Of a DNA stretch of 10,122 nucleotides, positions 1 through 7,164 are shown piece after piece (the first letter of the stretch is position 1; the number at the start of each line of letters is the position of its first letter). The stretch is from Oscillospiraceae bacterium (GTDB lineage: Bacteria; Bacillota; Clostridia; Saccharofermentanales; Saccharofermentanaceae): contig CADBNJ010000239.1 of the NCBI GenBank assembly GCA_902795955.1, forward strand, positions 1-10,122, written 5' to 3'. A program made the translations under genes and the position numbers. Under the pieces are notes generated by a model. That model searched no databases and was not told the DNA's origin. It saw only the letters and a program-made list of their open reading frames with translations.

Positions 1-107
1 GAAGTGTATTTCCTGAAGACACCCTTCTGATCCTCCGGCAGCGATATCAGAAGCTCGCCCTTATAACCTATTCCCCAATTCTTATCAACGGCTGCTATGG
101 CTATCAT
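1..107 (-). CDS. folA: Dihydrofolate reductase, N-terminal part (cut by window edge)
   Basis: This is the first 35 codons of a dihydrofolate reductase, which reduces dihydrofolate to tetrahydrofolate with NADPH in the cytoplasm. The translation begins MIAIAAVDKNWGIGYKGELL, the classic DHFR opening: a hydrophobic first strand, then the Trp-Gly pair (W11, G12) of the Met20-type loop. It continues with LPEDQK, where Asp26 aligns with the catalytic acid (Asp27 in E. coli). The ATG lies 10 bp after the thyA stop. A purine-rich AAGG that overlaps that TAA stop can serve as ribosome binding site, so the two genes are almost certainly co-transcribed and perhaps translationally coupled. The pairing makes sense because ThyA is the main producer of dihydrofolate. 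The rest of the gene is outside the window, so its integrity cannot be judged. Confidence 0.9.
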   Translation of the reverse strand, partial: MIAIAAVDKNWGIGYKGELLISLPEDQKGVFRKYT

Positions 108-117
108 ACAAACGACC

Positions 118-948
118 TTATACCGCTACGGGTATTCCCTTCACTTTGTCTCCGTACTGATAACCTTCCAAGCGGATATTATCAGTCGTGAACTGATAGA
201 AATCAGTGATACCCTCGTCGATCACGAGCCGGGGTGCCGGGAACTTCGGCCTTGCAATTACTTCCTTCACGATCGGGACGTGCCTGTCATATACATGAGC
301 ATCGGCGATGACATGCACGAATTCGCCGACCTCAAAGCCGGTGCATCTCGCGATCAGGTGGACAAGCACGGCATACTGGCATACATTCCAGCCGTTAGCC
401 ACCAGCATGTCATTGGAACGCTGGTTCAATATGGCATTGAGCTTGTTGCCCGTAACATTGAATGTCATGGAGTACGCGCAGGGATACAGTCCCATCTCGT
501 GCAGATCCTGATGCACATAGATATTTGTCATGATACGCCTGCTGGAGGGATTGTTCTTCAGGTCATAGAGGACCCTGTCAACCTGGTCCATCATGCCTTC
601 CTTGTACTGATGCTTAACTCCGAGCTGATATCCGTATGCCTTGCCGATTGAACCGTTCTCGTCAGCCCACGCATCCCAGATATGCGTTCCCAGATCATGG
701 ACATTGTTGCTCTTCTTCTGCCATATCCACAGGAGCTCATCCACGGCACCCTTGAAATTGATATAACGCTGCGTAAGCATGGGGAACTCGCGGGACAGAT
801 CATACCTGTTCACGATCCCGAAAGCCTTATACGTATATGCCGGCGAACCGTCCTCCCAGTGAGGCCTTACCTTATCGTTCTCCGTGGAGAATCCTGAATT
901 CAAAATCTGCTCGATATTCTGATCAAAGATCTCGTCTGCGTAACTCAT
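118..948 (-). CDS. thyA: Thymidylate synthase ThyA
   Basis: A 276-residue folate-dependent thymidylate synthase that methylates dUMP to dTMP using 5,10-methylene-tetrahydrofolate, giving dihydrofolate. The family hallmarks are in order: Arg137-Arg138 (SSRRIM) for the phosphate of dUMP from the partner subunit; the nucleophile Cys157 in LYPCAYSMTF; RSND at 177-180 with Asn188 in ANGWNVCQY for the uracil ring; and HVY at 218-220 for the ribose. The protein ends IPVAV, close to the usual ThyA C-terminus that closes over the active site, so it is full length. QRSND followed by VANGWN replaces the E. coli-type RSxDxxLGxPFN. From memory this resembles the longer Bacillus/phage-type ThyA branch. The start ATG follows a weak GGGGTG ribosome site, and a TATAAT box lies 30-35 bp upstream. 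folA follows 10 bp downstream. Confidence 0.97.
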   Translation of the reverse strand: MSYADEIFDQNIEQILNSGFSTENDKVRPHWEDGSPAYTYKAFGIVNRYDLSREFPMLTQRYINFKGAVDELLWIWQKKSNNVHDLGTHIWDAWADENGSIGKAYGYQLGVKHQYKEGMMDQVDRVLYDLKNNPSSRRIMTNIYVHQDLHEMGLYPCAYSMTFNVTGNKLNAILNQRSNDMLVANGWNVCQYAVLVHLIARCTGFEVGEFVHVIADAHVYDRHVPIVKEVIARPKFPAPRLVIDEGITDFYQFTTDNIRLEGYQYGDKVKGIPVAV

Positions 949-1010
949 ACTTACACCCCGCCTGTTGATATTCTTGTATTATATTAACACAAGCTTTCAA
1001 AATTGTAGCA
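949..1010 (-). promoter_or_regulatory. Probable promoter of thyA-folA
   Basis: A perfect TATAAT on the minus strand (978-983) lies about 30 bp before the thyA ATG, leaving a leader of roughly 22 nt. At 17-bp spacing the -35 hexamer would be ACAATT, a poor match; TTGAAA and TTGCTA are nearby but at wrong spacing. No clear terminator separates mgtE from this site, so read-through from mgtE is also possible. Confidence 0.4.
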
Positions 1011-1023
1011 ACCGTAATATCAC

Positions 1024-2421
1024 TTATCCCATATGAAGGACATTGATCAGAAGGAGCCACGCAAGCCCGTAGTATGAGACTACAGCCACAAGGTCATTGA
1101 CCGTCGTGATCAGCGGTCCTGACGCCACTGCCGGATCGACCTTTATCTTCTTGAAGAACAGCGGAATAAGTGTTCCCAAAGCGCTTGATATAAGCATCGC
1201 GATCATGAGCGCTATTCCTATGCATCCGCTTATTGCAAATGCATTTACGGCAGTCTGAGATTTGGCAACAATCAGATATACGCCTACAAAAAGGAATGAC
1301 ATGATACCGAGGATTATTCCGACGCACAGACCGACTCTGGTCTCCTTGAAGACAAGTCCCATCTTCTGCTTCAGCGTCAGGTTCTCATCGGTCAGGACCC
1401 TGATGGTAACGGCGAGCGACTGTGTGCCAACATTACCTGCCATGTCGAGTATCAGCGACTGGAATGCCATGATGAGCGTCAGCTGCGCTATGACATGTTC
1501 GAATACGCCGACAACAGATGATACGATCATGCCGAGGGCAAGCAGTATGAGAAGCCACGGCATTCTCTTGGCCAGGCTCTGCTTCAGCGGTTCCTTCAGG
1601 TCTTCCTCTGCGGTAAGACCGGCAAGTCTTGCGTAGTCCTCACCCATCTCATCATCGACTACCTCGATTATGCTCTGCGCGGTGATAACCCCGAGTATCT
1701 TGTTGTTATTGTCGAGTACCGGAACGAGTTCCTCCGAATAGTCCTTCAGCTTCTCGATACACTCGTCTATATGCTCATTGCCGTACACATACGGGAATGA
1801 TGTGACGATCAGTTCCTCGAGGATCTCAGTGCTCGAAGCCGTTATCAGGTCCTTAAGATCAAGAGCTCCGTAGAACTCCTCCCTGTCATCCACGACAAAG
1901 AGAGTGGATATATTGTCATTCTCTCTGGCCTGTCTGACAAGTTCATTCATCGCCTGCTTGATCGTCAGCTTGTAATTGATGACTATAAAATTCGCCGTCA
2001 TCCTGCTTCCTATCTCATCCTCGTCGTATGAAGCGATGAGCGCGATATCGATCCTGTCCTCGGCATCGAGTGTGTCGATTATGAGCTCGCGCCTCTCCTT
2101 TGGTATCTCTCTGAGGACATTGGCAGCCGTATCCGTCTCGAGTTCGGATATGACCGAACCGGCCTTGCGGATATCCATCTCGCACAGGCACTCTGCCGCA
2201 AACTCCTCGTCCAGATACTCAAAAGATTCTGACAGCTGGATTATGTCGCATACGCGGTACAATTTACGTCTGAGATATACATCCGACTGTTCGAGAACTT
2301 CCGCGATGTCATTCGCGTGATAGTCCTCCAGCCGGTCATGAATAACCTTGGGGGAATAGCTCCCCTTGAGAATACCGATTATCTCATCTGAATAAACGGG
2401 CTTAACTTCCGTCGTTGCCAT
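1024..2421 (-). CDS. mgtE: Magnesium transporter MgtE
   Basis: A 465-residue Mg2+ channel/transporter of the MgtE family, full length. The cytosolic N domain of helical repeats covers about residues 10-135. Two CBS domains follow (about 138-195 and 200-262); in the characterised Thermus enzyme these bind Mg2+ and close the pore when internal Mg2+ is high. From about 285 come five hydrophobic segments. The membrane part carries the family motifs MAGNVGTQS (327-335) and DPAVASGPLITTVND (429-443). Asp443 probably corresponds to the pore aspartate that coordinates Mg2+ in Thermus MgtE (Asp432). The ATG has a strong GGAGG five bases upstream, whose first two bases lie in a hairpin. A short ORF ends 42 nt before the start, so translation may be controlled by the leader as well as by the CBS gate. 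Confidence 0.97.
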   Translation of the reverse strand: MATTEVKPVYSDEIIGILKGSYSPKVIHDRLEDYHANDIAEVLEQSDVYLRRKLYRVCDIIQLSESFEYLDEEFAAECLCEMDIRKAGSVISELETDTAANVLREIPKERRELIIDTLDAEDRIDIALIASYDEDEIGSRMTANFIVINYKLTIKQAMNELVRQARENDNISTLFVVDDREEFYGALDLKDLITASSTEILEELIVTSFPYVYGNEHIDECIEKLKDYSEELVPVLDNNNKILGVITAQSIIEVVDDEMGEDYARLAGLTAEEDLKEPLKQSLAKRMPWLLILLALGMIVSSVVGVFEHVIAQLTLIMAFQSLILDMAGNVGTQSLAVTIRVLTDENLTLKQKMGLVFKETRVGLCVGIILGIMSFLFVGVYLIVAKSQTAVNAFAISGCIGIALMIAMLISSALGTLIPLFFKKIKVDPAVASGPLITTVNDLVAVVSYYGLAWLLLINVLHMG

Positions 2422-2429
2422 ACAAACCT

Positions 2430-2450
2430 CCGTTAAATATTAATTAACGG
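2430..2450 (-). promoter_or_regulatory. Hairpin touching the mgtE ribosome binding site
   Basis: A perfect 7-bp inverted repeat, CCGTTAA/TTAACGG with a 7-nt loop, sits directly in front of mgtE. Its 3' arm contains the first two G of the GGAGG ribosome site (2427-2431). Formation of this hairpin in mRNA would restrict access to the site. It is AT-rich and weak alone, so it is better seen as one element of the leader than as a complete switch. Confidence 0.5.
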
Positions 2451-2533
2451 TATGGCAGATCACTCAATCCTCTCTTGATGAGCATTGCCAACCACTATTA
2501 CTACTGTCACCTGACGGATCCACAATGCTCACC
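2449..2533 (-). promoter_or_regulatory. Structured mgtE leader with alternative pairings
   Basis: In the RNA, the stretch at 2533-2523 pairs with 2487-2477 over 11 bp (GGTGAGCATTG with CAATGCTCATC, one G-U pair). This stem contains the end of the leader-ORF ribosome site and the first base of its GTG start, with the ORF middle in a 35-nt loop. An alternative stem, GGTTGGCA (2493-2486) with TGCCATACC (2457-2449, one bulged base), overlaps both that stem and the hairpin before mgtE. The two states therefore exclude each other, as expected for a switch driven by ribosome position. I see none of the conserved M-box riboswitch sequence. Pairings were found by eye; folding energies were not computed. 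Confidence 0.5.
2464..2523 (-). CDS. 19-residue leader peptide upstream of mgtE
   Basis: A short ORF with a GTG start encodes MDPSGDSSNSGWQCSSRED and ends in TGA. Its ribosome site, AAAGGAGG, is near perfect and 8 nt from the GTG, stronger than many gene starts here, which argues for real translation. It lies in the leader of mgtE, ends 42 nt before its start and is enclosed in an 11-bp RNA stem. The Met-Asp-Pro opening recalls enterobacterial MgtL (MEPDP...), where acidic and proline codons destabilise ribosomes at low Mg2+ and switch on mgtA. The rest of the peptide is unlike MgtL, lacking its basic tail and repeated prolines. The role in Mg2+ sensing is inference from position and opening; the ORF and its ribosome site are seen directly. 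Confidence 0.6.
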   Translation of the reverse strand: MDPSGDSSNSGWQCSSRED

Positions 2534-2550
2534 TCCTTTGTTCGGATTTC

Positions 2551-2585
2551 CTTGACTATTATATCACGGTGTCAAGCCGTGTGTA
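2551..2585 (-). promoter_or_regulatory. Possible -10 box for the mgtE leader and post-stop hairpin
   Basis: Right after the stop of the DUF1015 gene a short inverted repeat (CACGG/CCGTG, 2565-2581) is followed on the minus strand by TATAAT (2558-2563). The hairpin has only five to six pairs and no T-run, so it is a poor terminator. The TATAAT would put a transcript start about 25 nt before the leader ORF, a sensible layout. No good -35 lies 16-18 bp upstream, and a TTGACA at 2570-2575 is only 6 bp away. mgtE may have its own promoter here or be transcribed from the upstream operon. Confidence 0.3.
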
Positions 2586-3854
2586 TTACTTGATCTTGCG
2601 CGCCTCAAGATAGAATCTCTTCTCGAAGGCCTCACCCATGGAGAACGTCTTCCTCGGGAAGATCCCGTCCCTTGCGACCGTCTCGAAGAATGTGTCTTTC
2701 GAGATCGCCGGGAGAAGTATTCCGGCATTATCAACGGCAAGCGATCTCAGCGAATCCTCGCCGTGAATATAATCAACATCAGTAAGGCCCAGCTTGGCCA
2801 GCACTGAATCGCAGCACCCTACTGCCAGCGGATGAGGCGGGTTGGCAAAACCTACATTGACATCGCCTGCAGGGTCATTGCTTATCACGGTGAATCCGAC
2901 CTTGCCGTCTGCGTCACCGCCGAATACCGCATCGGGGAATGTCTCGCGGATCCTTGCACACAGCTCATCAGCCTTTATGCCGGACACGATCCTGTAGATA
3001 GGCTCGAAATCAAGGCCTTTATCGTGAATATTGACCACCTCCACAAGAGCGAACCTGGCGGGATGATCATCTCTGGCATCTTCGGGGAGAGTCTCCCTGA
3101 CTGATTCCCAATAAGCTTTCGCCGAGGCGAGGGAATGATTGCCGTCTCCGACAAGGAACAGGAGTCCGTCGGAGCTCCTGTCAAGGATGCTCTCAAGTCC
3201 TGCTTCAATGCCGCAGGCAACTTCAGAACCTTCTTCGACGTAAACACCCTTGATATGGCCTGCACCCTGCATGAGATCGGTATCATATACAAGCCGTGAA
3301 TTGGAATCATTGACAGAAGCCCATGCTCTCTCGATCACGGAGCCCTCGGGATCATCGATGAGGAGCATGACATGAGGCAGCTCGACAGGGGAATTCGAGC
3401 GGATCTTCACTCTGGGAGGTATCCTCTCAAGAACGGTGCCCTCTGTAGCTCTGATGAGAGCCTTGTCCTCCGGTCTGAAGCTGTACGCCTCAAGATCGAC
3501 TGCCAGCACAAGTCCCCTGCGTGAAGGGTGAAGTGACGTCGACCTGTCCGTCAGTATATATCCGCGGGGCAGCTGCTCGAATACGCCGCCTGCGAGGTAT
3601 TCCTCTGCAGTACGCTTGATACCGGCGAGCCTTGCTTCCTTCTGCTCCTCGCTCTCAATAGGGAGATAATACTCCGGAAGGATAAGTCTCAGTGTCGAAG
3701 GAAGGCTTCCTGCAAGCTTATCTGCAGTCTCCCAGAATTCCGGCTCGGATGTGTACTGGTCGCAGGCGATAACAGCCCATTTTGTAAGGTCCGTACCCTT
3801 TGCCGGAAGTAAGATCTCCGGGGCGATACAGCCGATCTTGTTCTTGATTGTCAT
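2586..3854 (-). CDS. DUF1015 family protein
   Basis: A 422-residue soluble protein of the DUF1015 family, whose function I cannot state with confidence. Conserved blocks are visible: VIACDQYTSEPEFW (28-41), RATEGTVLERIPPR (135-148), the VGDGNHSLASA block (235-245) typical of the family's DG(H/N)H motif, NIHDKGLDFEPIYR (275-288), IHGEDSL (363-369) and a C-terminal PRKTFSMGEAFEKRFY segment (400-415). From memory, the family is placed near the ParB/sulfiredoxin fold and is often found beside serine-biosynthesis genes in Clostridia; no such genes are in this window. There are no signal peptide or membrane segments. The ATG has AAAGGAG five bases upstream and lies 21 bp after the phosphatase gene, suggesting co-transcription. 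Family assignment is firm; the role is open. Confidence 0.88.
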   Translation of the reverse strand: MTIKNKIGCIAPEILLPAKGTDLTKWAVIACDQYTSEPEFWETADKLAGSLPSTLRLILPEYYLPIESEEQKEARLAGIKRTAEEYLAGGVFEQLPRGYILTDRSTSLHPSRRGLVLAVDLEAYSFRPEDKALIRATEGTVLERIPPRVKIRSNSPVELPHVMLLIDDPEGSVIERAWASVNDSNSRLVYDTDLMQGAGHIKGVYVEEGSEVACGIEAGLESILDRSSDGLLFLVGDGNHSLASAKAYWESVRETLPEDARDDHPARFALVEVVNIHDKGLDFEPIYRIVSGIKADELCARIRETFPDAVFGGDADGKVGFTVISNDPAGDVNVGFANPPHPLAVGCCDSVLAKLGLTDVDYIHGEDSLRSLAVDNAGILLPAISKDTFFETVARDGIFPRKTFSMGEAFEKRFYLEARKIK

Positions 3855-3875
3855 AGAAACTCCTTTGTTACGGCA

Positions 3876-5885
3876 TTACATCAGCTTCTTGATATGAAGG
3901 ATATTCTGTCCGTTCTTGTATTCATAAGTGACGCTGTCCATCGTCTTCTTGACCATGAAGATACCGAGACCTCCTATGGGCCTGTCTTCGGCAGACAGAG
4001 TAATATCGGGATCCTCCTTGGCCATCGGATCGTACGGTATGCCATGATCGATAAAAGTAATAACTACGGCCGCAGGGTCATCCTCAACCTCAACCCTTAC
4101 GGTGGCGGGGCCCGTCTCAGGATTATAAGCATATCTTGCTATGTTGCTGAACAACTCGTCGATCGCAATATCGATCTGTGTCATGATCTTAAGGCTGCAA
4201 TTCAGTTTCTCGAGTTCAAGATTGACAAAATCCGTCACAACTCCGATATTACTCAACGTTGCTTCGATCGTTATCTCATTGCCGTTCATCTTATCCGGGT
4301 CCTTTCCAATGTAGTTAATGCACATCATTGTCATGTCATCGAATCGCGGGGCATCCCCGACAAATCCACCTACTGTATCATATATTACATCATTTATTTC
4401 CTTAGGGGAACAATTTGATACCAAATTAAGTGTCGCGGCCGTCCTGTCTATACCAAACATATTCCCGTCCTTATCAGTAGCCTCAGGGATACCGTCGGTA
4501 TAAAGGAAAAGTTTGCTTCCGGGCTCCAGCTTTATCTCATAATCAGAATACTTCACTCCCGGCATGCCGCCTACAACAAAACCGTGCTTATCCATGAAGA
4601 CCTCAAATCTCCCGTCCGGCCTCTTAAGTATGGGGTATTCATGACCGGCATTAGATGCCTTGAGCACTCCCGTCGCAAGATCGAGTATTCCGAGCCAGAC
4701 TGTGACAAACATCTCCTCACGGTTGTTGGCGCATATCTGCTGGTTGACCTGCATCAGAACCTCGGCAGGCGTATCTCCGGTCATTGTGAAGTTCCTTATC
4801 ATGATCTTGGACATCATCATGAAGAGCGCCGCCGGAACACCCTTACCCGACACATCAGCCATGACCAGAGCCAGGTGGTCATCATCTGTCATGAAGAAAT
4901 CATAGAAGTCGCCGCCGACCTCCTTGGCAGGCGTCATGCTCGCGTGTATATCGAAATCACTGCGTTCCGGGAAAGCCGGGAAATCATTAGGAAGCATGTC
5001 TGCCTGTATCCTCGTGGCCAGTTCAAGCTCGGTCCCGATCCTCTCCTTCTCTGCAGTCACGGCCGACAGCTGATCAATGTAATTCCTCAAGTCGGAATGC
5101 ATGTTCTTGAACGAATCAGCAAGTTCCTCCAGCTCATCTCCGGTATGAACATCCACGCTGAACTCATTCTCCGTATCAAGGTTGCTGACCATATCCTTGG
5201 TGGCATTGTTGAGCTTCCTTATCGGAGTTACGACCTTGGCGTTGATTATCATGTACAGAACGATCCCGAACACGGCGCCGGTTATTATCAGTGCTATTAC
5301 CAGAGCAAGTATGAGTGTTGTGATCTGGCGCTGTATGTCTTCGATAGCCAGATCGACGCCCACTACCGCCACAGGCTCCCCGTCACTGTTAAATACCGGC
5401 GAGAAAGCCGTGGCAATACTGCCGTAATTATCATCATTCTTGGTAATCTTGATTATCTCGGGAGGATCAGGGCGCATGATCGCTTTGACAGCTTCCTTGC
5501 CGCCCTCCATGTATTCTTCCCTGTAGCCGATCTCGCTCGGCGTCCCGTACCCGCTCTTGGCATCCCATATATAGATGAGATCATCCTCGTACGGAACGAA
5601 AACATAGTAATACTTGAGTCCCGCCTCCTTAAGGCCGATGTCAAGATAACGCTGAACTTCATTATAGTAGTCGTCAGGCTCGCCTGTCCTGACGTAATCA
5701 TCGATCCGGTCGCCGTCGATGAATTCTGAAGCGGCTCTCGTATATGCAAAGGCCGATGATGAGATCGACTTAACCTTGTCCGTATAGAATCTGTATCCGG
5801 ATACGATGCTGGTCACGATTACAAAGAGCAGCACCACATCGGCCAGCAACAGGATCATCTTGCGGTTAAGCTTGCTCCTTTGCAC
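3876..5885 (-). CDS. Membrane sensor with fused PP2C (SpoIIE/RsbU) phosphatase and RsbW-like ATPase
   Basis: A 669-residue signalling protein. TM1 (about 11-30) and TM2 (about 190-214) flank an extracytoplasmic region of some 155 residues that looks like a Cache-type sensor. HAMP (about 215-268) and a short helical linker follow. The PP2C-type serine phosphatase (about 310-525) has its metal-binding motifs: GGDFYDF (324-330), ADVSGKGVPAA (343-353), YTDGIPEA (462-469) and DDMTMM (516-521). The C-terminus (about 540-669) is a GHKL ATPase of anti-sigma type: N-box IDELFSNIARYAY (Glu577, Asn581), DHGIPYDP (613-620) and GGLGIFMVKK (638-647). Partner-switching systems use phosphatase and kinase activities on STAS antagonists; here both are in one chain. 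No STAS or sigma gene is nearby, so the target is unknown. Translation probably starts at GTG 5885, inside the preceding gene and 11 nt after AAAGGAG; the next ATG (codon 10) has a worse-spaced site. Confidence 0.93.
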   Translation of the reverse strand: MQRSKLNRKMILLLADVVLLFVIVTSIVSGYRFYTDKVKSISSSAFAYTRAASEFIDGDRIDDYVRTGEPDDYYNEVQRYLDIGLKEAGLKYYYVFVPYEDDLIYIWDAKSGYGTPSEIGYREEYMEGGKEAVKAIMRPDPPEIIKITKNDDNYGSIATAFSPVFNSDGEPVAVVGVDLAIEDIQRQITTLILALVIALIITGAVFGIVLYMIINAKVVTPIRKLNNATKDMVSNLDTENEFSVDVHTGDELEELADSFKNMHSDLRNYIDQLSAVTAEKERIGTELELATRIQADMLPNDFPAFPERSDFDIHASMTPAKEVGGDFYDFFMTDDDHLALVMADVSGKGVPAALFMMMSKIMIRNFTMTGDTPAEVLMQVNQQICANNREEMFVTVWLGILDLATGVLKASNAGHEYPILKRPDGRFEVFMDKHGFVVGGMPGVKYSDYEIKLEPGSKLFLYTDGIPEATDKDGNMFGIDRTAATLNLVSNCSPKEINDVIYDTVGGFVGDAPRFDDMTMMCINYIGKDPDKMNGNEITIEATLSNIGVVTDFVNLELEKLNCSLKIMTQIDIAIDELFSNIARYAYNPETGPATVRVEVEDDPAAVVITFIDHGIPYDPMAKEDPDITLSAEDRPIGGLGIFMVKKTMDSVTYEYKNGQNILHIKKLM

Positions 5886-7008
5886 TTCTAATCCGTCTCC
5901 TTTGCTTGATGTGGTCCCAGATCACCGCCGTAAGGTAAGTCGCGGCGAATATGCCCGCAGACAGCACAAGTATCTGCCATAAGGGAATGATCTGCGTCCC
6001 AAGTATCAAGTAGATTATAACATTTGTGGCAAAAACTAAATATACCCAATGAATGCAGTAGATCGCATTTATCTTGCGGCTTACGTCGGTAAAGAACCTC
6101 AAAAGCCACGTCGGAAGGATCTTCGATATCAGATAATAGATCCCCATCAGAGCAAACAGATTTATCACGATCGCAACCACCTCGTAGAAAACGATGTGAT
6201 AATATGTATTCTCTCCCCCGTCCCTGAACATTCCGAGACTATACCTTATCGCCAGTACATAATACACAATAGAGATGATCAACGCCGGAGGCGATACGGT
6301 AAGATAGAACAGCTTCTTGTTCTTCATCCTTATCATCCAATGGCCGAAGCAGTACCCCGCAGCCGGGAAGATAAACCAATTAAGCAGCGGAAAATCAGTT
6401 ATCAGCATATCCGTACTGTCAGATGTGCCGATGAGATTGCCCAGCAGTATATTAAGCGTCTTGTTGCCCATATCCACATCATTGAAAGCCCATCCGGCCA
6501 GAGACATCACGGTACTTATCGTCATTATCCCCCACCGGGGCACCTTCATTCTCACTAACAGACCGAGAAGGATCAGGGCCAGTCCGGCAAGCTGCATGAT
6601 GTCATTGGCAAACAGCTTATATGTTATCGGCTCAATGTATTTACCGTAATCCCCGCTTATGGCATACCCTGTCAGTGAAGGAACGACATATCTTGCCAGA
6701 TTGAGGATATAACCGGCTATGAATATCATTATCCCTCTCCTGATCATGTATGAAGAAGAATTCTTTTTGGAATAGATCATGCCTATCCCCATGGCAAACA
6801 TAAACATCGGAGCGCTCATCGGTCCCCCGATAAAGCAGTCAAAGACGAAAGGCAATCCGTAGTCAAGCTGCTCAGCCGTACAGCATTCGATGATGCAGTG
6901 AACGAAGGGCAGACATATGATCGGGACCGCTTTCGCGAGATCCAGATCCAGTTGTCTCCGGTCATTGCAGATCTGATCGGAGAAGATTTTGTCCTTTAAT
7001 GTGCCCAT
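5866..7008 (-). CDS. Multi-pass membrane protein, HGSNAT/DUF1624 acyltransferase-like
   Basis: A 380-residue integral membrane protein with about ten hydrophobic segments. The N-terminal RRQLDLDLAKAVPIICLPFVH (around 17-37), PMSAPMFMFAMGIGMIYSKK (63-82), NDIMQLAGLALILLGLL (135-151) and PLLNWFIFPAAGYCFG (207-222) match the pattern of the DUF1624/heparan-alpha-glucosaminide N-acetyltransferase-like families. These are membrane acyltransferases that usually modify glycans or lipids. His37 is a candidate functional residue by analogy. The C-terminal tail is basic (KQRRRIR) and cytosolic. I start at the ATG at 7008, with GGCGGA five bases upstream. The frame is open 24 codons further, to a GTG at 7080, but that stretch holds a TATAAT promoter box and lacks a good ribosome site. 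The end overlaps the phosphatase gene by 20 bp. Substrate unknown; the acyltransferase call is by pattern only. Confidence 0.72.
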   Translation of the reverse strand: MGTLKDKIFSDQICNDRRQLDLDLAKAVPIICLPFVHCIIECCTAEQLDYGLPFVFDCFIGGPMSAPMFMFAMGIGMIYSKKNSSSYMIRRGIMIFIAGYILNLARYVVPSLTGYAISGDYGKYIEPITYKLFANDIMQLAGLALILLGLLVRMKVPRWGIMTISTVMSLAGWAFNDVDMGNKTLNILLGNLIGTSDSTDMLITDFPLLNWFIFPAAGYCFGHWMIRMKNKKLFYLTVSPPALIISIVYYVLAIRYSLGMFRDGGENTYYHIVFYEVVAIVINLFALMGIYYLISKILPTWLLRFFTDVSRKINAIYCIHWVYLVFATNVIIYLILGTQIIPLWQILVLSAGIFAATYLTAVIWDHIKQRRRIRSAKEQA

Positions 7009-7050
7009 ATTATTCCGCCGGCCTCTTAATACGCTTTGATAAAGGTCTTT

Positions 7051-7079
7051 ATTATATATGATTTGGCCGGATTTGAACA
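7051..7079 (-). promoter_or_regulatory. Probable promoter of the membrane protein-phosphatase-DUF1015 unit
   Basis: A perfect TATAAT on the minus strand (7051-7056) lies 17 bp from a weak -35, TGTTCA (7074-7079). Transcription would begin around 7044, some 36 nt before the ATG at 7008. It sits immediately after the terminator of the surface protein gene, which is where a new unit's promoter is expected. Confidence 0.45.
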
Positions 7080-7095
7080 CCTGCCGGAATACTGT

Positions 7096-7140
7096 CTGAA
7101 TAATAAGGCGGTTGTCTCCTGATCCGTTGAGACAACCGCC
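7096..7140 (-). terminator. Intrinsic terminator of the surface protein gene
   Basis: A perfect 12-bp inverted repeat, GGCGGTTGTCTC (7107-7118) and GAGACAACCGCC (7129-7140), with a 10-nt loop, begins 24 bp after the stop codon. On the minus strand the stem is followed by TTATTATT and preceded by a TTTTATAA stretch. The T-run is broken but the stem is strong and GC-rich. It separates the surface protein gene from the next promoter. Confidence 0.8.
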
Positions 7141-7164
7141 TGTCTGTTATAAAACCGTCTGCCG

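Noticed and set aside
97..651. A 184-codon plus-strand frame over thyA
   Set aside because: ThyA on the minus strand carries all catalytic residues; this frame has no recognisable domain or ribosome site.
2422..2585. M-box (ykoK) Mg2+ riboswitch before mgtE
   Set aside because: Expected because many Firmicute mgtE genes have one, but the interval is too short and I see none of its conserved segments. A short ORF with hairpins fits better.
4584..5729. A 381-codon open frame on the plus strand
   Set aside because: It is antisense to the phosphatase gene, which has full domain structure and catalytic motifs. The antisense translation is rich in His, Ile and Arg and resembles no family; it is a codon-bias shadow.
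7009..7080. Longer N-terminus of the acyltransferase-like protein from a GTG at 7080
   Set aside because: The stretch contains the likely promoter, lacks a good ribosome site and adds no family sequence; the ATG at 7008 has a usable GGCGGA site.
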